From assembly GCA_007127625.1 (NCBI GenBank), contig SKYZ01000234.1, positions 1 through 6,683 of the forward strand: DNA of 6,683 bases, in the 5' to 3' direction. The translations under genes and the position numbers were made by a program. Shown here piece by piece: positions 1 to 5,920 of this stretch. This stretch comes from Aquisalimonas sp. GTDB taxonomy: Bacteria; Pseudomonadota; Gammaproteobacteria; Nitrococcales; Aquisalimonadaceae. Each line of letters starts with the position of its first letter. The first letter of the stretch is position 1. The notes below the pieces were generated by a model, which had not been told where the DNA came from, did not search any database, and saw only the letters and a list, made by a program, of their open reading frames with translations.

Positions 1-223
1 AGAAACGCGCGACGATGCCTCCCCGCCAGTAGTGGCGCAGCACCATGGGCTCGCCGGCATAGGTGAAGAACCAGGCGCTGCTGCGACCCGCACTGGTTCC
101 GGCGACCAGGCCTTCGGCCGCGAGGGCATCCGGGTCGAACAGCCACGTTGGCAGGGGATCCACGAACCGTGGATCGTGAATGGAATGATCCGAGCCATGG
201 CGTTGCACAACCTGATGGTTCAT
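1..223 (-). CDS. kdkA: 3-deoxy-D-manno-octulosonic acid (Kdo) kinase, N-terminal part, cut by window edge
   Basis: This leftward frame is open from an ATG at 223-221 to the window edge, giving 74 full codons, with an in-frame TAG four codons upstream of the ATG. The N-terminal part looks like KdkA: a Phe/Pro-rich lead, then a glycine-containing stretch (GTSAGRSSAWFF, residues 42-53) that resembles the kinase nucleotide loop, then LRHYWRGGIVARF (62-74). The LRHY-RGG block is typical of KdkA/WaaP-type LPS kinases. The family phosphorylates the first Kdo residue of lipid A-Kdo at the cytoplasmic face of the inner membrane. The catalytic Asp motifs would lie outside the window, so activity cannot be judged. 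The neighbouring OpsX-type heptosyltransferase and waaA support the call. The start overlaps the divergent neighbour's start, and no strong Shine-Dalgarno is visible. The alternative is another WaaP-family sugar kinase. Confidence 0.85.
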   Translation of the reverse strand, partial: MNHQVVQRHGSDHSIHDPRFVDPLPTWLFDPDALAAEGLVAGTSAGRSSAWFFTYAGEPMVLRHYWRGGIVARF

Positions 224-1324
224 AACCCGTCGCTACCCGTTGCTGAACCCCCTGAGCGGCTGTGCCTGTTCCGTCTCTCCGCCATTGGCGATTGCTGCCA
301 TCTGGTGCCGGTGATTCGGACCCTGCAGGCCGTGTGGCCGCAGACGCGGCTGACCTGGATCATCGGCCGCACCGAGGCGGCCCTGCTCGGGGATCTCGAC
401 GGCGTGGAGTGTATCACCTTCGATAAGCGCGCCGGCCGCAAGGCCCTGCGGCAGCAGGTGGGTCCCCGCGCCTTCGATGCGCTTTTGCTGATGCAGGTTG
501 CCCTGCGGGCCGGCTGGTCTTCCACCGCGGTGCGCGCGCCGTTGCGCGTGGGCTTTGACCGGGACCGCAGCAAGGATCTGCACGGGCTGTTCATCAACCG
601 CCGCGTTGCGCCCCATCCGCGGGCCCACGTCATGGACGGGTTCTTCGATTTCATCGAGGCGCTGGGCGTCCAGCAGCGCCGCCTGCGCTGGGATGTCCCC
701 GTCCCCGCCGAAGCCCGGGCACGGGCGGTTGAACTCATTCCGGACGATCAGCCCACGCTGCTGATCAGCCCCTGCAGCAGCCAGCGCTTCAACAATTTCC
801 GCAACTGGCCGGCGGATCGCTACGCCACGGTTGCCGCCGAGGCGGTGCGTCGCCACGGCATGCGCGTCATCCTTACGGGTGGCCCCAGCGACGAGGAGCG
901 CGCCTACGCCGAGGCCATCACCGCCCGCGCCGGCGTGCCGGTGACCGACTGCATCGGCAGGACGTCGCTGAAGGAGCTGTTCGCCCTGCTGGAGCGGGCC
1001 ACAGTGCTGGTCTCGCCGGATTCCGGTCCCGCCCACATGGCCGTGGCCGCCGGCACCCCGGTGATCGGCCTGTACGCCACCTCCAACCCCGACCGCACCG
1101 GCCCGTATCTCGGCCGCGAATGGGTTGTGAACCGCTATCCGGACGCCGTGCGTGCCGAGCTCGGCAAGGCGGTCGGCGAGATCGCCTGGGGGCGGCGGGT
1201 CCGCAAAGCGGATGCCATGGCCCTGATCCAGGTCAACGACGTGCTGGAGCGCTTGGCTACACTGCTGCAGACACCAGTCGCGGAGCGGCTGCTGTCCCCC
1301 GAGCAGAGTCGGCCGGAGGCCTGA
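215..1324 (+). CDS. opsX: LPS heptosyltransferase I, OpsX-type (glycosyltransferase family 9)
   Basis: Predicted 369-residue GT9 enzyme that transfers L-glycero-D-manno-heptose from ADP-heptose to Kdo of the LPS inner core, in the cytoplasm at the inner membrane. It has a two-Rossmann-domain layout. The N-terminal RLSAIGD motif carries Asp26, aligned with the catalytic-base Asp of WaaC. FDALLLMQVALRA lies near 87-99 and an SPCSSQ block at 185-190. The ADP-heptose-binding block SPDSGPAHMAVAAGTP spans 267-282. The wording of these motifs (ILRLSAIGD-like start, DGF-FIEALGV) resembles Haemophilus OpsX more than WaaF. The frame stays open upstream, with ATGs at 32, 185 and 197. I chose the ATG at 215 because it is the last one before the conserved core and overlaps divergent kdkA least (9 bp); 197 remains possible. 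The stop overlaps the waaA start. Another core GT9 acceptor specificity cannot be excluded. Confidence 0.8.
   Translation: MVHNPSLPVAEPPERLCLFRLSAIGDCCHLVPVIRTLQAVWPQTRLTWIIGRTEAALLGDLDGVECITFDKRAGRKALRQQVGPRAFDALLLMQVALRAGWSSTAVRAPLRVGFDRDRSKDLHGLFINRRVAPHPRAHVMDGFFDFIEALGVQQRRLRWDVPVPAEARARAVELIPDDQPTLLISPCSSQRFNNFRNWPADRYATVAAEAVRRHGMRVILTGGPSDEERAYAEAITARAGVPVTDCIGRTSLKELFALLERATVLVSPDSGPAHMAVAAGTPVIGLYATSNPDRTGPYLGREWVVNRYPDAVRAELGKAVGEIAWGRRVRKADAMALIQVNDVLERLATLLQTPVAERLLSPEQSRPEA
1315..1319 (+). promoter_or_regulatory. Ribosome binding site for waaA
   Basis: GGAGG lies 4 bases before the ATG at 1324. It fixes the waaA start and argues against the longer open frame that begins upstream inside the heptosyltransferase gene. 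Confidence 0.7.
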
Positions 1325-2592
1325 TGCGACATCTCTACAGCCTGTTGTGGTACCTGGTCACCCCGGGGCTGCTGGTGTATCTCGCCTGGCGCGCCCGGCG
1401 CGAACCGCCCTACCGGGAGCAGTGGCCCCAGCGCTTCGGCGTCTGGGCGCCGCGCGTGCCGAAGGGTGCCATCTGGCTGCACGCCGCCTCCATGGGCGAA
1501 GTCCAGGCGTCCGCCGTGTTCATCCGGGAGCTGCGCGTGGCGTACCCCGATGTTCCCCTGGTGGTGAGCACCATGACCCCCACCGGCGCCGCCCACGTGC
1601 AGCGCTTGTTCGGGGAGGGTGTCCACCACGCCTACCTGCCGTTCGACTACCCCCACGCCGTGGCGCTTTTTCTGCGTACTCTGCGGCCGCGCCTGGCGGT
1701 TATCGTGGAAATGGAGTTGTGGCCGAACCTGTTCGCCGCCATTCGCCGCCGAGGAATTCCGCTGCTCCTGGTCAATGCTCGACTGTCCGCCGCCAGCGCC
1801 CGCGGCTACAGCCGCCTGCGCGGGCTCATGGCCGGCGTGCTGGCGTGCCCCGACGCCATCGCAGCCCAGAGTCGCGAACACGCCCGACGGCTGATTCACC
1901 TGGGCGCGCCGGCGGAGCGCATGTCGGTTACCGGAAGCCTCAAGTTCGACGTCACCGTGCCGGCCAGTGCCCGGGAGCAGGGAGAGGCCCTGCGGGCGAT
2001 GCTGGGCACCGAGCGGCCGGTGTGGATTGCAGCCAGCACCCGGGATGGCGAGGAGGAGGGCGTGCTGGATGCCTTCGAGGAAGTCCGCCGCAGCATCCCG
2101 GATACGTTGTTGCTGCTTGTTCCGCGCCATCCGGATCGCTTCTCGCGGGTCGCCAGCCTCTGCCGCGAGCGCGGCTACGTGACCGTGACCCGCAGTGGCG
2201 GCGACCCCTGTGACCCGGACACCCAAATCCTGCTCGGCGACACCATGGGCGAGATGCCGGTGTTCTACGCTGCCGCCGACGTTGCCTTCGTCGGCGGCAG
2301 CCTGGTGCCCCTGGGAGGTCAGAACGTACTGGAGCCGGCGGCCCTGGCGCTGCCGGTGGTGGTGGGCCCGCACACCTTCAACTTCGAACAGATCGTGCAG
2401 CAGCTGGTTGCCCGCGGCGGCGCCTGTCAGGTGGCGGATCACTATCATCTGGCGGATGCGGTCATCGAACTTCTTGAGCGCCCCGAGCGGCGCGCGGAGA
2501 TGGGGCGCCGGGCCCACGCGCTGATCGAGGCCAATCGTGGCGCGACACGGCAGGTGCTGGCCCTGGTGGAAGAGTTCATGCCTGCGGGGTGA
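1324..2592 (+). CDS. waaA: 3-deoxy-D-manno-octulosonic acid (Kdo) transferase WaaA/KdtA
   Basis: Predicted 422-residue GT30 enzyme, close to the 425 residues of the E. coli protein. It transfers Kdo from CMP-Kdo to the lipid A precursor at the inner membrane. A hydrophobic N-terminal anchor covers residues 4-21. HAASMGE follows, with Glu59 aligned to the catalytic-base Glu of the family. Other family motifs are MTPTG (84-88), EMELWPN (129-135), NARLSA (151-156), TGSLKFD (203-209), VPRHPDRF (266-273), GDTMGE (305-310), GGSLVPLGGQNVLEPA (324-339) and GPHTFNF (348-354). The start overlaps the stop of the heptosyltransferase gene by one base (TGATG), so the pair is probably translationally coupled. 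Sequence alone does not tell how many Kdo units are added. The adjacent kdkA favours a monofunctional, single-Kdo enzyme, as in Haemophilus; that is inference. Confidence 0.96.
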   Translation: MRHLYSLLWYLVTPGLLVYLAWRARREPPYREQWPQRFGVWAPRVPKGAIWLHAASMGEVQASAVFIRELRVAYPDVPLVVSTMTPTGAAHVQRLFGEGVHHAYLPFDYPHAVALFLRTLRPRLAVIVEMELWPNLFAAIRRRGIPLLLVNARLSAASARGYSRLRGLMAGVLACPDAIAAQSREHARRLIHLGAPAERMSVTGSLKFDVTVPASAREQGEALRAMLGTERPVWIAASTRDGEEEGVLDAFEEVRRSIPDTLLLLVPRHPDRFSRVASLCRERGYVTVTRSGGDPCDPDTQILLGDTMGEMPVFYAAADVAFVGGSLVPLGGQNVLEPAALALPVVVGPHTFNFEQIVQQLVARGGACQVADHYHLADAVIELLERPERRAEMGRRAHALIEANRGATRQVLALVEEFMPAG

Positions 2593-2648
2593 ATGCTTTG
2601 CCGCGCGCGACTCCGGGGGCTGCCAGCCGGTTGTCCGCCGATTGCGGG
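2593..2648. other. Convergent intergenic gap, no convincing terminator
   Basis: These 56 bp separate the ends of waaA and the leftward monooxygenase gene. Two short inverted repeats are visible: GGCT-GCC-AGCC at 2618-2628, and GCGGG-TTA-CCCGC at 2644-2656, which reaches into the monooxygenase stop codon. Neither is followed by a T run on either strand, so Rho-independent termination is not supported. Confidence 0.4.
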
Positions 2649-3857
2649 TTACCCGCGACCGTCATTCCAAAGCGGTAACCCCATGGCGTGCCGCATCACC
2701 TGGCGGCGACCCACCGGCACCTTGTCCGCCAGACGCAGGACGCCGCTGGCCAGGCGCGTCAACGGACCGGGTTCGCGGGTGAACAGGCGATGGAAGCTGT
2801 CCGTGGCCACCATCATCGCCAACGCCCTGGGGCGGTGGCGATGCTCGTACTCGGCCAGCACCGCTGCCGTCCCCGGGTCCCGCCCGCGGGCACGGGCATC
2901 CAGCAGTGCCCCGGCCAGTGTTTCCACGCCCTGCAGGCCCAGGTTCAGCCCCTGACCCACCAGCGGGTGAATGGCGTGGGCCGCATCGCCGACCAGGGCC
3001 AGGCGGCTGGCCGTGTAGCTTGCGGCGTGCTGGCGACGGATGGGGAAACTGGCGCGGCCGAGGATCGCCGTAATACCGCCCAGATCCTCCGGGAAGGCAT
3101 CAACGATTTCACCCGCCAGGGTCTCGTCATCCAGGGATTCCAGCAGCGCCACCGTATCCGGGTCGTTGTACCAGACCAGTGACGCCCGGTGGCCGGGCAG
3201 CGGCAGAAACGCCTGGGGGCCGGTGGGGGTGAACCGCTGCCAGGTGACGTCCTGCTGGGGCAGTTCCGTGACGACGTTGGTGACCAGGGCACGCAGACCG
3301 TAATCGGTGCCCGTGGTGTCGATGCCGGCGAGCTGACGCACCGTCGAGCCGGCGCCATCGGCGCCGATGATCAGGCGGCCGCGCAGGCGGCTGCCATCGT
3401 TCAGAGTGAGGGTTGCTCCACCGGAGTCCGTGGCGATGGCGTCCGGGCGAGCGGGCGTGACCCACCGTACGCTCTGCAGTTCCGCCACCGCCTCGTGCAG
3501 CCCGGCCAGGATGACCTGGTTCTCGATGAACCAGCCGAACCAGTCGTGGCCGGTTTCCCGGGCGTCGAAGCGGGTTTCGGCACCGCTCATGTCCCGGGCG
3601 AGTACGCCTCGAAACGGGCAAACGCGCCGACGGGTCATGCCTTCCCAGGCTCCGGCTCGCTGGAACAGCTCCGCCGAGGCCAGGTTCACGGAGGAGACAC
3701 GCAGGTCCGGCGGCGCGTCGTCGGGATCGTTGCTGGCCGTGGCCGGTGGGGTTTCCTCCACCAGGGCGACTTCCAGCCCTTCGTGGCCCAGGAGGCAGGC
3801 GAGGGTGGCCCCGACCATGCCACCGCCGACAATGATGACCTCTGCCTCGTCGTTCAT
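2649..3857 (-). CDS. FAD-dependent aromatic-ring hydroxylase, UbiH/UbiF/UbiI (VisC) family
   Basis: Predicted 402-residue flavoprotein monooxygenase, probably hydroxylating the ring of a ubiquinone precursor with NAD(P)H and O2, on the cytoplasmic side of the membrane. The N-terminal dinucleotide fold has VGGGMVGA at 10-17 for FAD. RVSSVNLAS (53-61) is typical of the Ubi branch. The DG motif IGADGAGSTVRQLAGI spans 164-179, and the second FAD motif LALVGDAAHAIHPLVGQGLNLG spans 286-307. The segment TWQRFTPTGPQAFLPL (205-220), the SLVWY that follows, and the C-terminal RHAMGL resemble E. coli UbiF most. The ring position (C1, C5 or C6) cannot be fixed by eye, so I give no gene symbol. A GGGAGG ribosome site sits 5 bases before the ATG. 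The gene lies 64 bp downstream of the PCMT-like gene on the same strand and is probably co-transcribed with it. Confidence 0.88.
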   Translation of the reverse strand: MNDEAEVIIVGGGMVGATLACLLGHEGLEVALVEETPPATASNDPDDAPPDLRVSSVNLASAELFQRAGAWEGMTRRRVCPFRGVLARDMSGAETRFDARETGHDWFGWFIENQVILAGLHEAVAELQSVRWVTPARPDAIATDSGGATLTLNDGSRLRGRLIIGADGAGSTVRQLAGIDTTGTDYGLRALVTNVVTELPQQDVTWQRFTPTGPQAFLPLPGHRASLVWYNDPDTVALLESLDDETLAGEIVDAFPEDLGGITAILGRASFPIRRQHAASYTASRLALVGDAAHAIHPLVGQGLNLGLQGVETLAGALLDARARGRDPGTAAVLAEYEHRHRPRALAMMVATDSFHRLFTREPGPLTRLASGVLRLADKVPVGRRQVMRHAMGLPLWNDGRG

Positions 3858-3862
3858 GGCTG

Positions 3863-3868
3863 CCTCCC
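3863..3868 (-). promoter_or_regulatory. Ribosome binding site of the Ubi-type hydroxylase
   Basis: On the minus strand GGGAGG lies 5 bases upstream of the ATG at 3857-3855. It is a strong site that supports this start. Confidence 0.7.
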
Positions 3869-3921
3869 GCTGTGCTCGGGGTGGCCTGGCGGCCGCTGCC
3901 GGGCGGTGTTCCGACGCAGCC

Positions 3922-4584
3922 TCAGAAATCGAAACGGCGGGTGCGGGGTGCGTTGATCAGGGGCGGCAGCCAGGTGTCGAAGAGACTTTCGGTGGACCAC
4001 TGATCCTCACCCACTCGGGTGATCAGCAGGCCCTCCATGATCGGTGCCTCGCCCACGATCAGGAGCAGCCGCCCGCCCACGGTCAGCGAGTGGTGGAAGC
4101 CCTGGTGCAACTCCGGCAGCCCGCCGGTGACCACGACGGCGTCGTAGCGCTTGCCGTCGTCCCAGCCCCGGGCCGCGTCGCCCTGCTTGAGGGTGACGTT
4201 GCGGATGGCCTCGCGCTCGAGGCGCTCGGCCGCGGTGTCGAGGAAATCCTGGTGGATGTCGACGCTGGTCACGTGGCCGCACAGGCGCGCCAGGCACGCC
4301 GTGAAATAGCCGCTGCCGGTGCCGATCTCCAGCGCCTGCTCGGACTCGTCGAGTTCGGCGGCCTGGGCCATGCGGCCTTCCTGTTTCGGTGACAGCATCA
4401 CCTCGCCGTGGCCCATGGGCAGGTTCATGTCCGAGAAGGCGAGGTTGCGCAGGTGATCCGGCACGAAGCGCTCCCGCGGCGTGTACTCCAGCACCTGCAG
4501 CACACGGGGGTCGAGTACCTCCCAGGGGCGGATCTGCTGCTCCACCATGTTGAAGCGGGCCTGTTCCAGGTTCATGTCACTCAT
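3922..4584 (-). CDS. Protein-L-isoaspartate O-methyltransferase-like (PCMT family) protein
   Basis: Predicted 220-residue SAM-dependent methyltransferase of the PCMT family. Residues 7-57 form the usual PCMT lead (EQQIRPWEVLDPRVL, then TPRERFVPDHLRNLAFSD). The SAM loop is LEIGTGSGYF (85-94), with an acidic strand end at SVDI (107-110) and motif II YDAVVVTGG (147-155). It departs from canonical repair enzymes in the substrate loop. E. coli Pcm reads GQGQTISQP; here residues 58-66 read GHGEVMLSP, so Leu64 takes the place of the conserved Ser and a Ser follows one position later. The end, RTRRFDF, is also not Pcm-like. Isoaspartyl repair is therefore uncertain and another carboxyl or small-molecule acceptor is possible. 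GGAG lies 6 bases before the ATG at 4584. ATG 4575 is a weaker alternative start. Confidence 0.85.
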   Translation of the reverse strand: MSDMNLEQARFNMVEQQIRPWEVLDPRVLQVLEYTPRERFVPDHLRNLAFSDMNLPMGHGEVMLSPKQEGRMAQAAELDESEQALEIGTGSGYFTACLARLCGHVTSVDIHQDFLDTAAERLEREAIRNVTLKQGDAARGWDDGKRYDAVVVTGGLPELHQGFHHSLTVGGRLLLIVGEAPIMEGLLITRVGEDQWSTESLFDTWLPPLINAPRTRRFDF

Positions 4585-4617
4585 CCCACACTCCGTCTGC
4601 TGATCCCGGGCAACGCA

Positions 4618-4623
4618 ATACTA
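4618..4623 (-). promoter_or_regulatory. Possible -10 element for the leftward PCMT-like/Ubi genes
   Basis: On the minus strand TAGTAT lies about 34 bases upstream of the PCMT-like ATG, within a locally AT-richer stretch. It matches TATAAT at 4 of 6 positions. No good -35 box sits at 16-18 bases, so the call rests on position and composition. Confidence 0.25.
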
Positions 4624-4704
4624 CTCATTTTTCCCGGCGTATTGCCAGATTCCGGTGGGTCGATGTGACGCCCGGATTCCCCGCCGCGGTGGCTGGTCGT
4701 GTTG

Positions 4705-4740
4705 ATCCGGGGGCGCGGCGTCGTCGTGCCGCCGGATTTT
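4705..4740 (+). terminator. GC-rich hairpin followed by a T run, terminator-like on the + strand
   Basis: ATCCGG at 4705-4710 pairs with CCGGAT at 4732-4737. Further inside, 4712-4714 pairs with 4728-4730 and the stem continues inward with two G-T wobbles, leaving a 3-5 base loop. TTTT at 4737-4740 follows directly. This is the shape of an intrinsic terminator reading rightward, yet no rightward gene ends here: the flanking genes diverge. It may block antisense or read-through transcription into exbB, or end a short transcript from the gap. Chance folding in GC-rich DNA is a fair alternative. Confidence 0.4.
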
Positions 4741-4767
4741 GCAAATGATTCGCAATTAGATTAGCAT
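4739..4767 (+). promoter_or_regulatory. Putative promoter with overlapping Fur-box-like operator for exbB-exbD1-exbD2-tonB
   Basis: An AT-rich island stands out from the GC-rich surroundings. TTGCAAATGATTCGCAA (4739-4755) is an imperfect palindrome centred on G4747, with 7 of 8 pairs matching. Its AATGAT core and A/T-rich half-sites resemble Fur boxes. TTGCAA (4739-4744) and TAGCAT (4762-4767) stand 17 bases apart and could serve as -35 and -10 (each 4 of 6 to consensus). Transcription would then begin near 4774, about 34 bases before the exbB ATG. Iron-dependent repression by Fur is usual for exb/tonB genes, but the match to the 19-bp consensus is only moderate. Confidence 0.45.
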
Positions 4768-4807
4768 CGACTTCCCGACGTTACATTATTACGGAGTTCA
4801 ACGCGTC

Positions 4808-5530
4808 ATGGCCGACGCCGGGTCGCTCGCCGATTTTGCCCGCCGCCTGGAGGCGTTCCTGGACCTCGGCGGGCCGGTGGTGGTGCTGCTGATGTTCATG
4901 TCGGTGGTGGCCATCGCCATCGCCCTGCTCAAGCTCTGGCAGTTCCACTCCTTGCGCCTCGGCCGCCAGGGCTTCGTCCCCGCGTGTCTGGAATCCCTGC
5001 GCCAGGGTGACGATGACGCCGTGCTCAAGCGCCTGGCCACGGAACGCAATCCCATTGCCCGGGTGATGGAAGTGGCCGTACGCGGCCGCGGTGATCCGGA
5101 CATGCCCCAGGAACTGGTGCGCGAGGAAGTGTCCCGGGTTGCCACCGGCTATCTGGATTCCCTGCGCAGCTATCTGCGCGGCCTCGAAGTCGTGGGCTCG
5201 CTGGCCCCTCTGCTCGGGCTGCTGGGCACGGTGCTGGGCATGATCGACGCCTTTCGCCAGCTCGAGGGGGCGGGCAGCCAGGTGGATCCGGCGCTGCTCT
5301 CCGGCGGCATCTGGGAAGCCCTGCTCACCACGGCCGTGGGCCTGGCCGTGGCCATCCCGGCCGTGATTCTGCTCAACTGGCTGGAAGGGCGGGTGGAACG
5401 GTTCCGTCACCGGATGGAAGATGCCGTGACCCGGGTGTTCACCCAGAGGCCGGCGGCCATGCACAGTGAATCTGCAGAGCAGGGAGAAGTGACCCGGCTG
5501 GAGGCCCGCCGCAGCGCCGATGCAACTTGA
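4808..5530 (+). CDS. exbB: ExbB, MotA/TolQ/ExbB-family proton channel subunit
   Basis: Predicted 240-residue inner-membrane protein, near the 244 residues of E. coli ExbB. Together with ExbD it uses the proton motive force to energise TonB. Three membrane segments are visible: about 22-44, 127-149 and 169-191, with a cytoplasmic stretch between the first two and a polar tail after the third. GSLAPLLGLLGTVLGMIDAF (130-149) is the family signature. Thr141, Glu170 and Thr175 align with E. coli Thr148, Glu176 and Thr181, the polar residues of the pore, so the channel looks intact. GGAG at 4793-4796 lies 11 bases before the ATG, a rather long spacing. TolQ is the alternative, but the two ExbD genes and the Glu-Pro-rich TonB downstream favour ExbB. 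Its 3' end overlaps exbD1 by 11 bases. Confidence 0.9.
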   Translation: MADAGSLADFARRLEAFLDLGGPVVVLLMFMSVVAIAIALLKLWQFHSLRLGRQGFVPACLESLRQGDDDAVLKRLATERNPIARVMEVAVRGRGDPDMPQELVREEVSRVATGYLDSLRSYLRGLEVVGSLAPLLGLLGTVLGMIDAFRQLEGAGSQVDPALLSGGIWEALLTTAVGLAVAIPAVILLNWLEGRVERFRHRMEDAVTRVFTQRPAAMHSESAEQGEVTRLEARRSADAT

Positions 5531-5918
5531 AAGCACCTCGCCCCGCCGACGCCGGCTGGTCTCGCTAACGCCGCTCATCGACGTGGTGTTCATCCTGCTG
5601 GTGTTCTTCATGCTGGCATCCACCTTCACCGAATGGCGTTCCATGGAACTGGCGGTGCCCGCCGAAGCCACCGAGCCGGATCCTGATCAACCGGCGCCGC
5701 TGGTGGTCAGCGTGGCTGCTGACGGTTTGCAACTGGACGACGATCCCCTGAGCCTGGACGCCCTGGTGGAACGTGTCGGCGCCGCCGTGGACGCTGAACC
5801 GGAGCGCGGCATCATCGTGCGGCCGGGAGACGATGTCCGGCTGCAGCGGGTGGTGACGGTGATGGAGCGGCTCAACGCCGCGGGCGGCACCCGTATCAGC
5901 CTGCAGCGGGAGGAGTGA
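5520..5918 (+). CDS. exbD: ExbD1, biopolymer transport protein with canonical Asp
   Basis: Predicted 132-residue ExbD/TolR-family protein, close to the 141 of E. coli ExbD. It has a short basic cytoplasmic tail (residues 1-13, with a run of five arginines), one membrane helix at about 15-36 (TPLIDVVFILLVFFMLASTF is residues 17-36), and a periplasmic domain. Asp21 in LIDVVF aligns with E. coli ExbD Asp25, the protonatable residue needed for function. The periplasmic start is acidic and proline-rich (TEPDPDQPAP). The ATG lies inside the end of exbB with an 11-base overlap. The nearest GGAGG (5500-5504) is 15 bases upstream, so translation is probably coupled to exbB. Together with the second ExbD it would supply the ExbD dimer inside the ExbB ring. 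Confidence 0.9.
   Translation: MQLESTSPRRRRLVSLTPLIDVVFILLVFFMLASTFTEWRSMELAVPAEATEPDPDQPAPLVVSVAADGLQLDDDPLSLDALVERVGAAVDAEPERGIIVRPGDDVRLQRVVTVMERLNAAGGTRISLQREE
5911..5915 (+). promoter_or_regulatory. Ribosome binding site that sets the exbD2 start
   Basis: AGGAG lies 5 bases before the ATG at 5921. The in-frame GTG at 5915 overlaps this site and would lack a ribosome site at proper spacing, so ATG 5921 is preferred. Confidence 0.7.
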
Positions 5919-5920
5919 CC

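Noticed and set aside
32..214. N-terminal extension of the heptosyltransferase from the ATG at 32
   Set aside because: The extra 61 residues do not look like GT9 sequence, and they lie opposite the well-supported N-terminus of kdkA.
1120..1323. Extended waaA start at 1120
   Set aside because: The extension overlaps the conserved end of the heptosyltransferase, while ATG 1324 has a GGAGG site and begins with the usual WaaA membrane anchor.
1135..2517. Long minus-strand open frame (460 codons) opposite waaA
   Set aside because: It is the antisense shadow of waaA in GC-rich DNA: low-complexity G/A/H/Q-rich translation, no recognisable domain, while the plus frame carries all WaaA motifs.
3367..4392. 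Long plus-strand open frame across the hydroxylase and PCMT-like genes
   Set aside because: It runs across two genes supported by motifs and ribosome sites on the minus strand, and its translation shows no family motif.
4781..5671. Minus-strand open frame opposite exbB and exbD1
   Set aside because: His/Gln/Gly-rich shadow translation. The plus strand encodes clear ExbB and ExbD membrane signatures.
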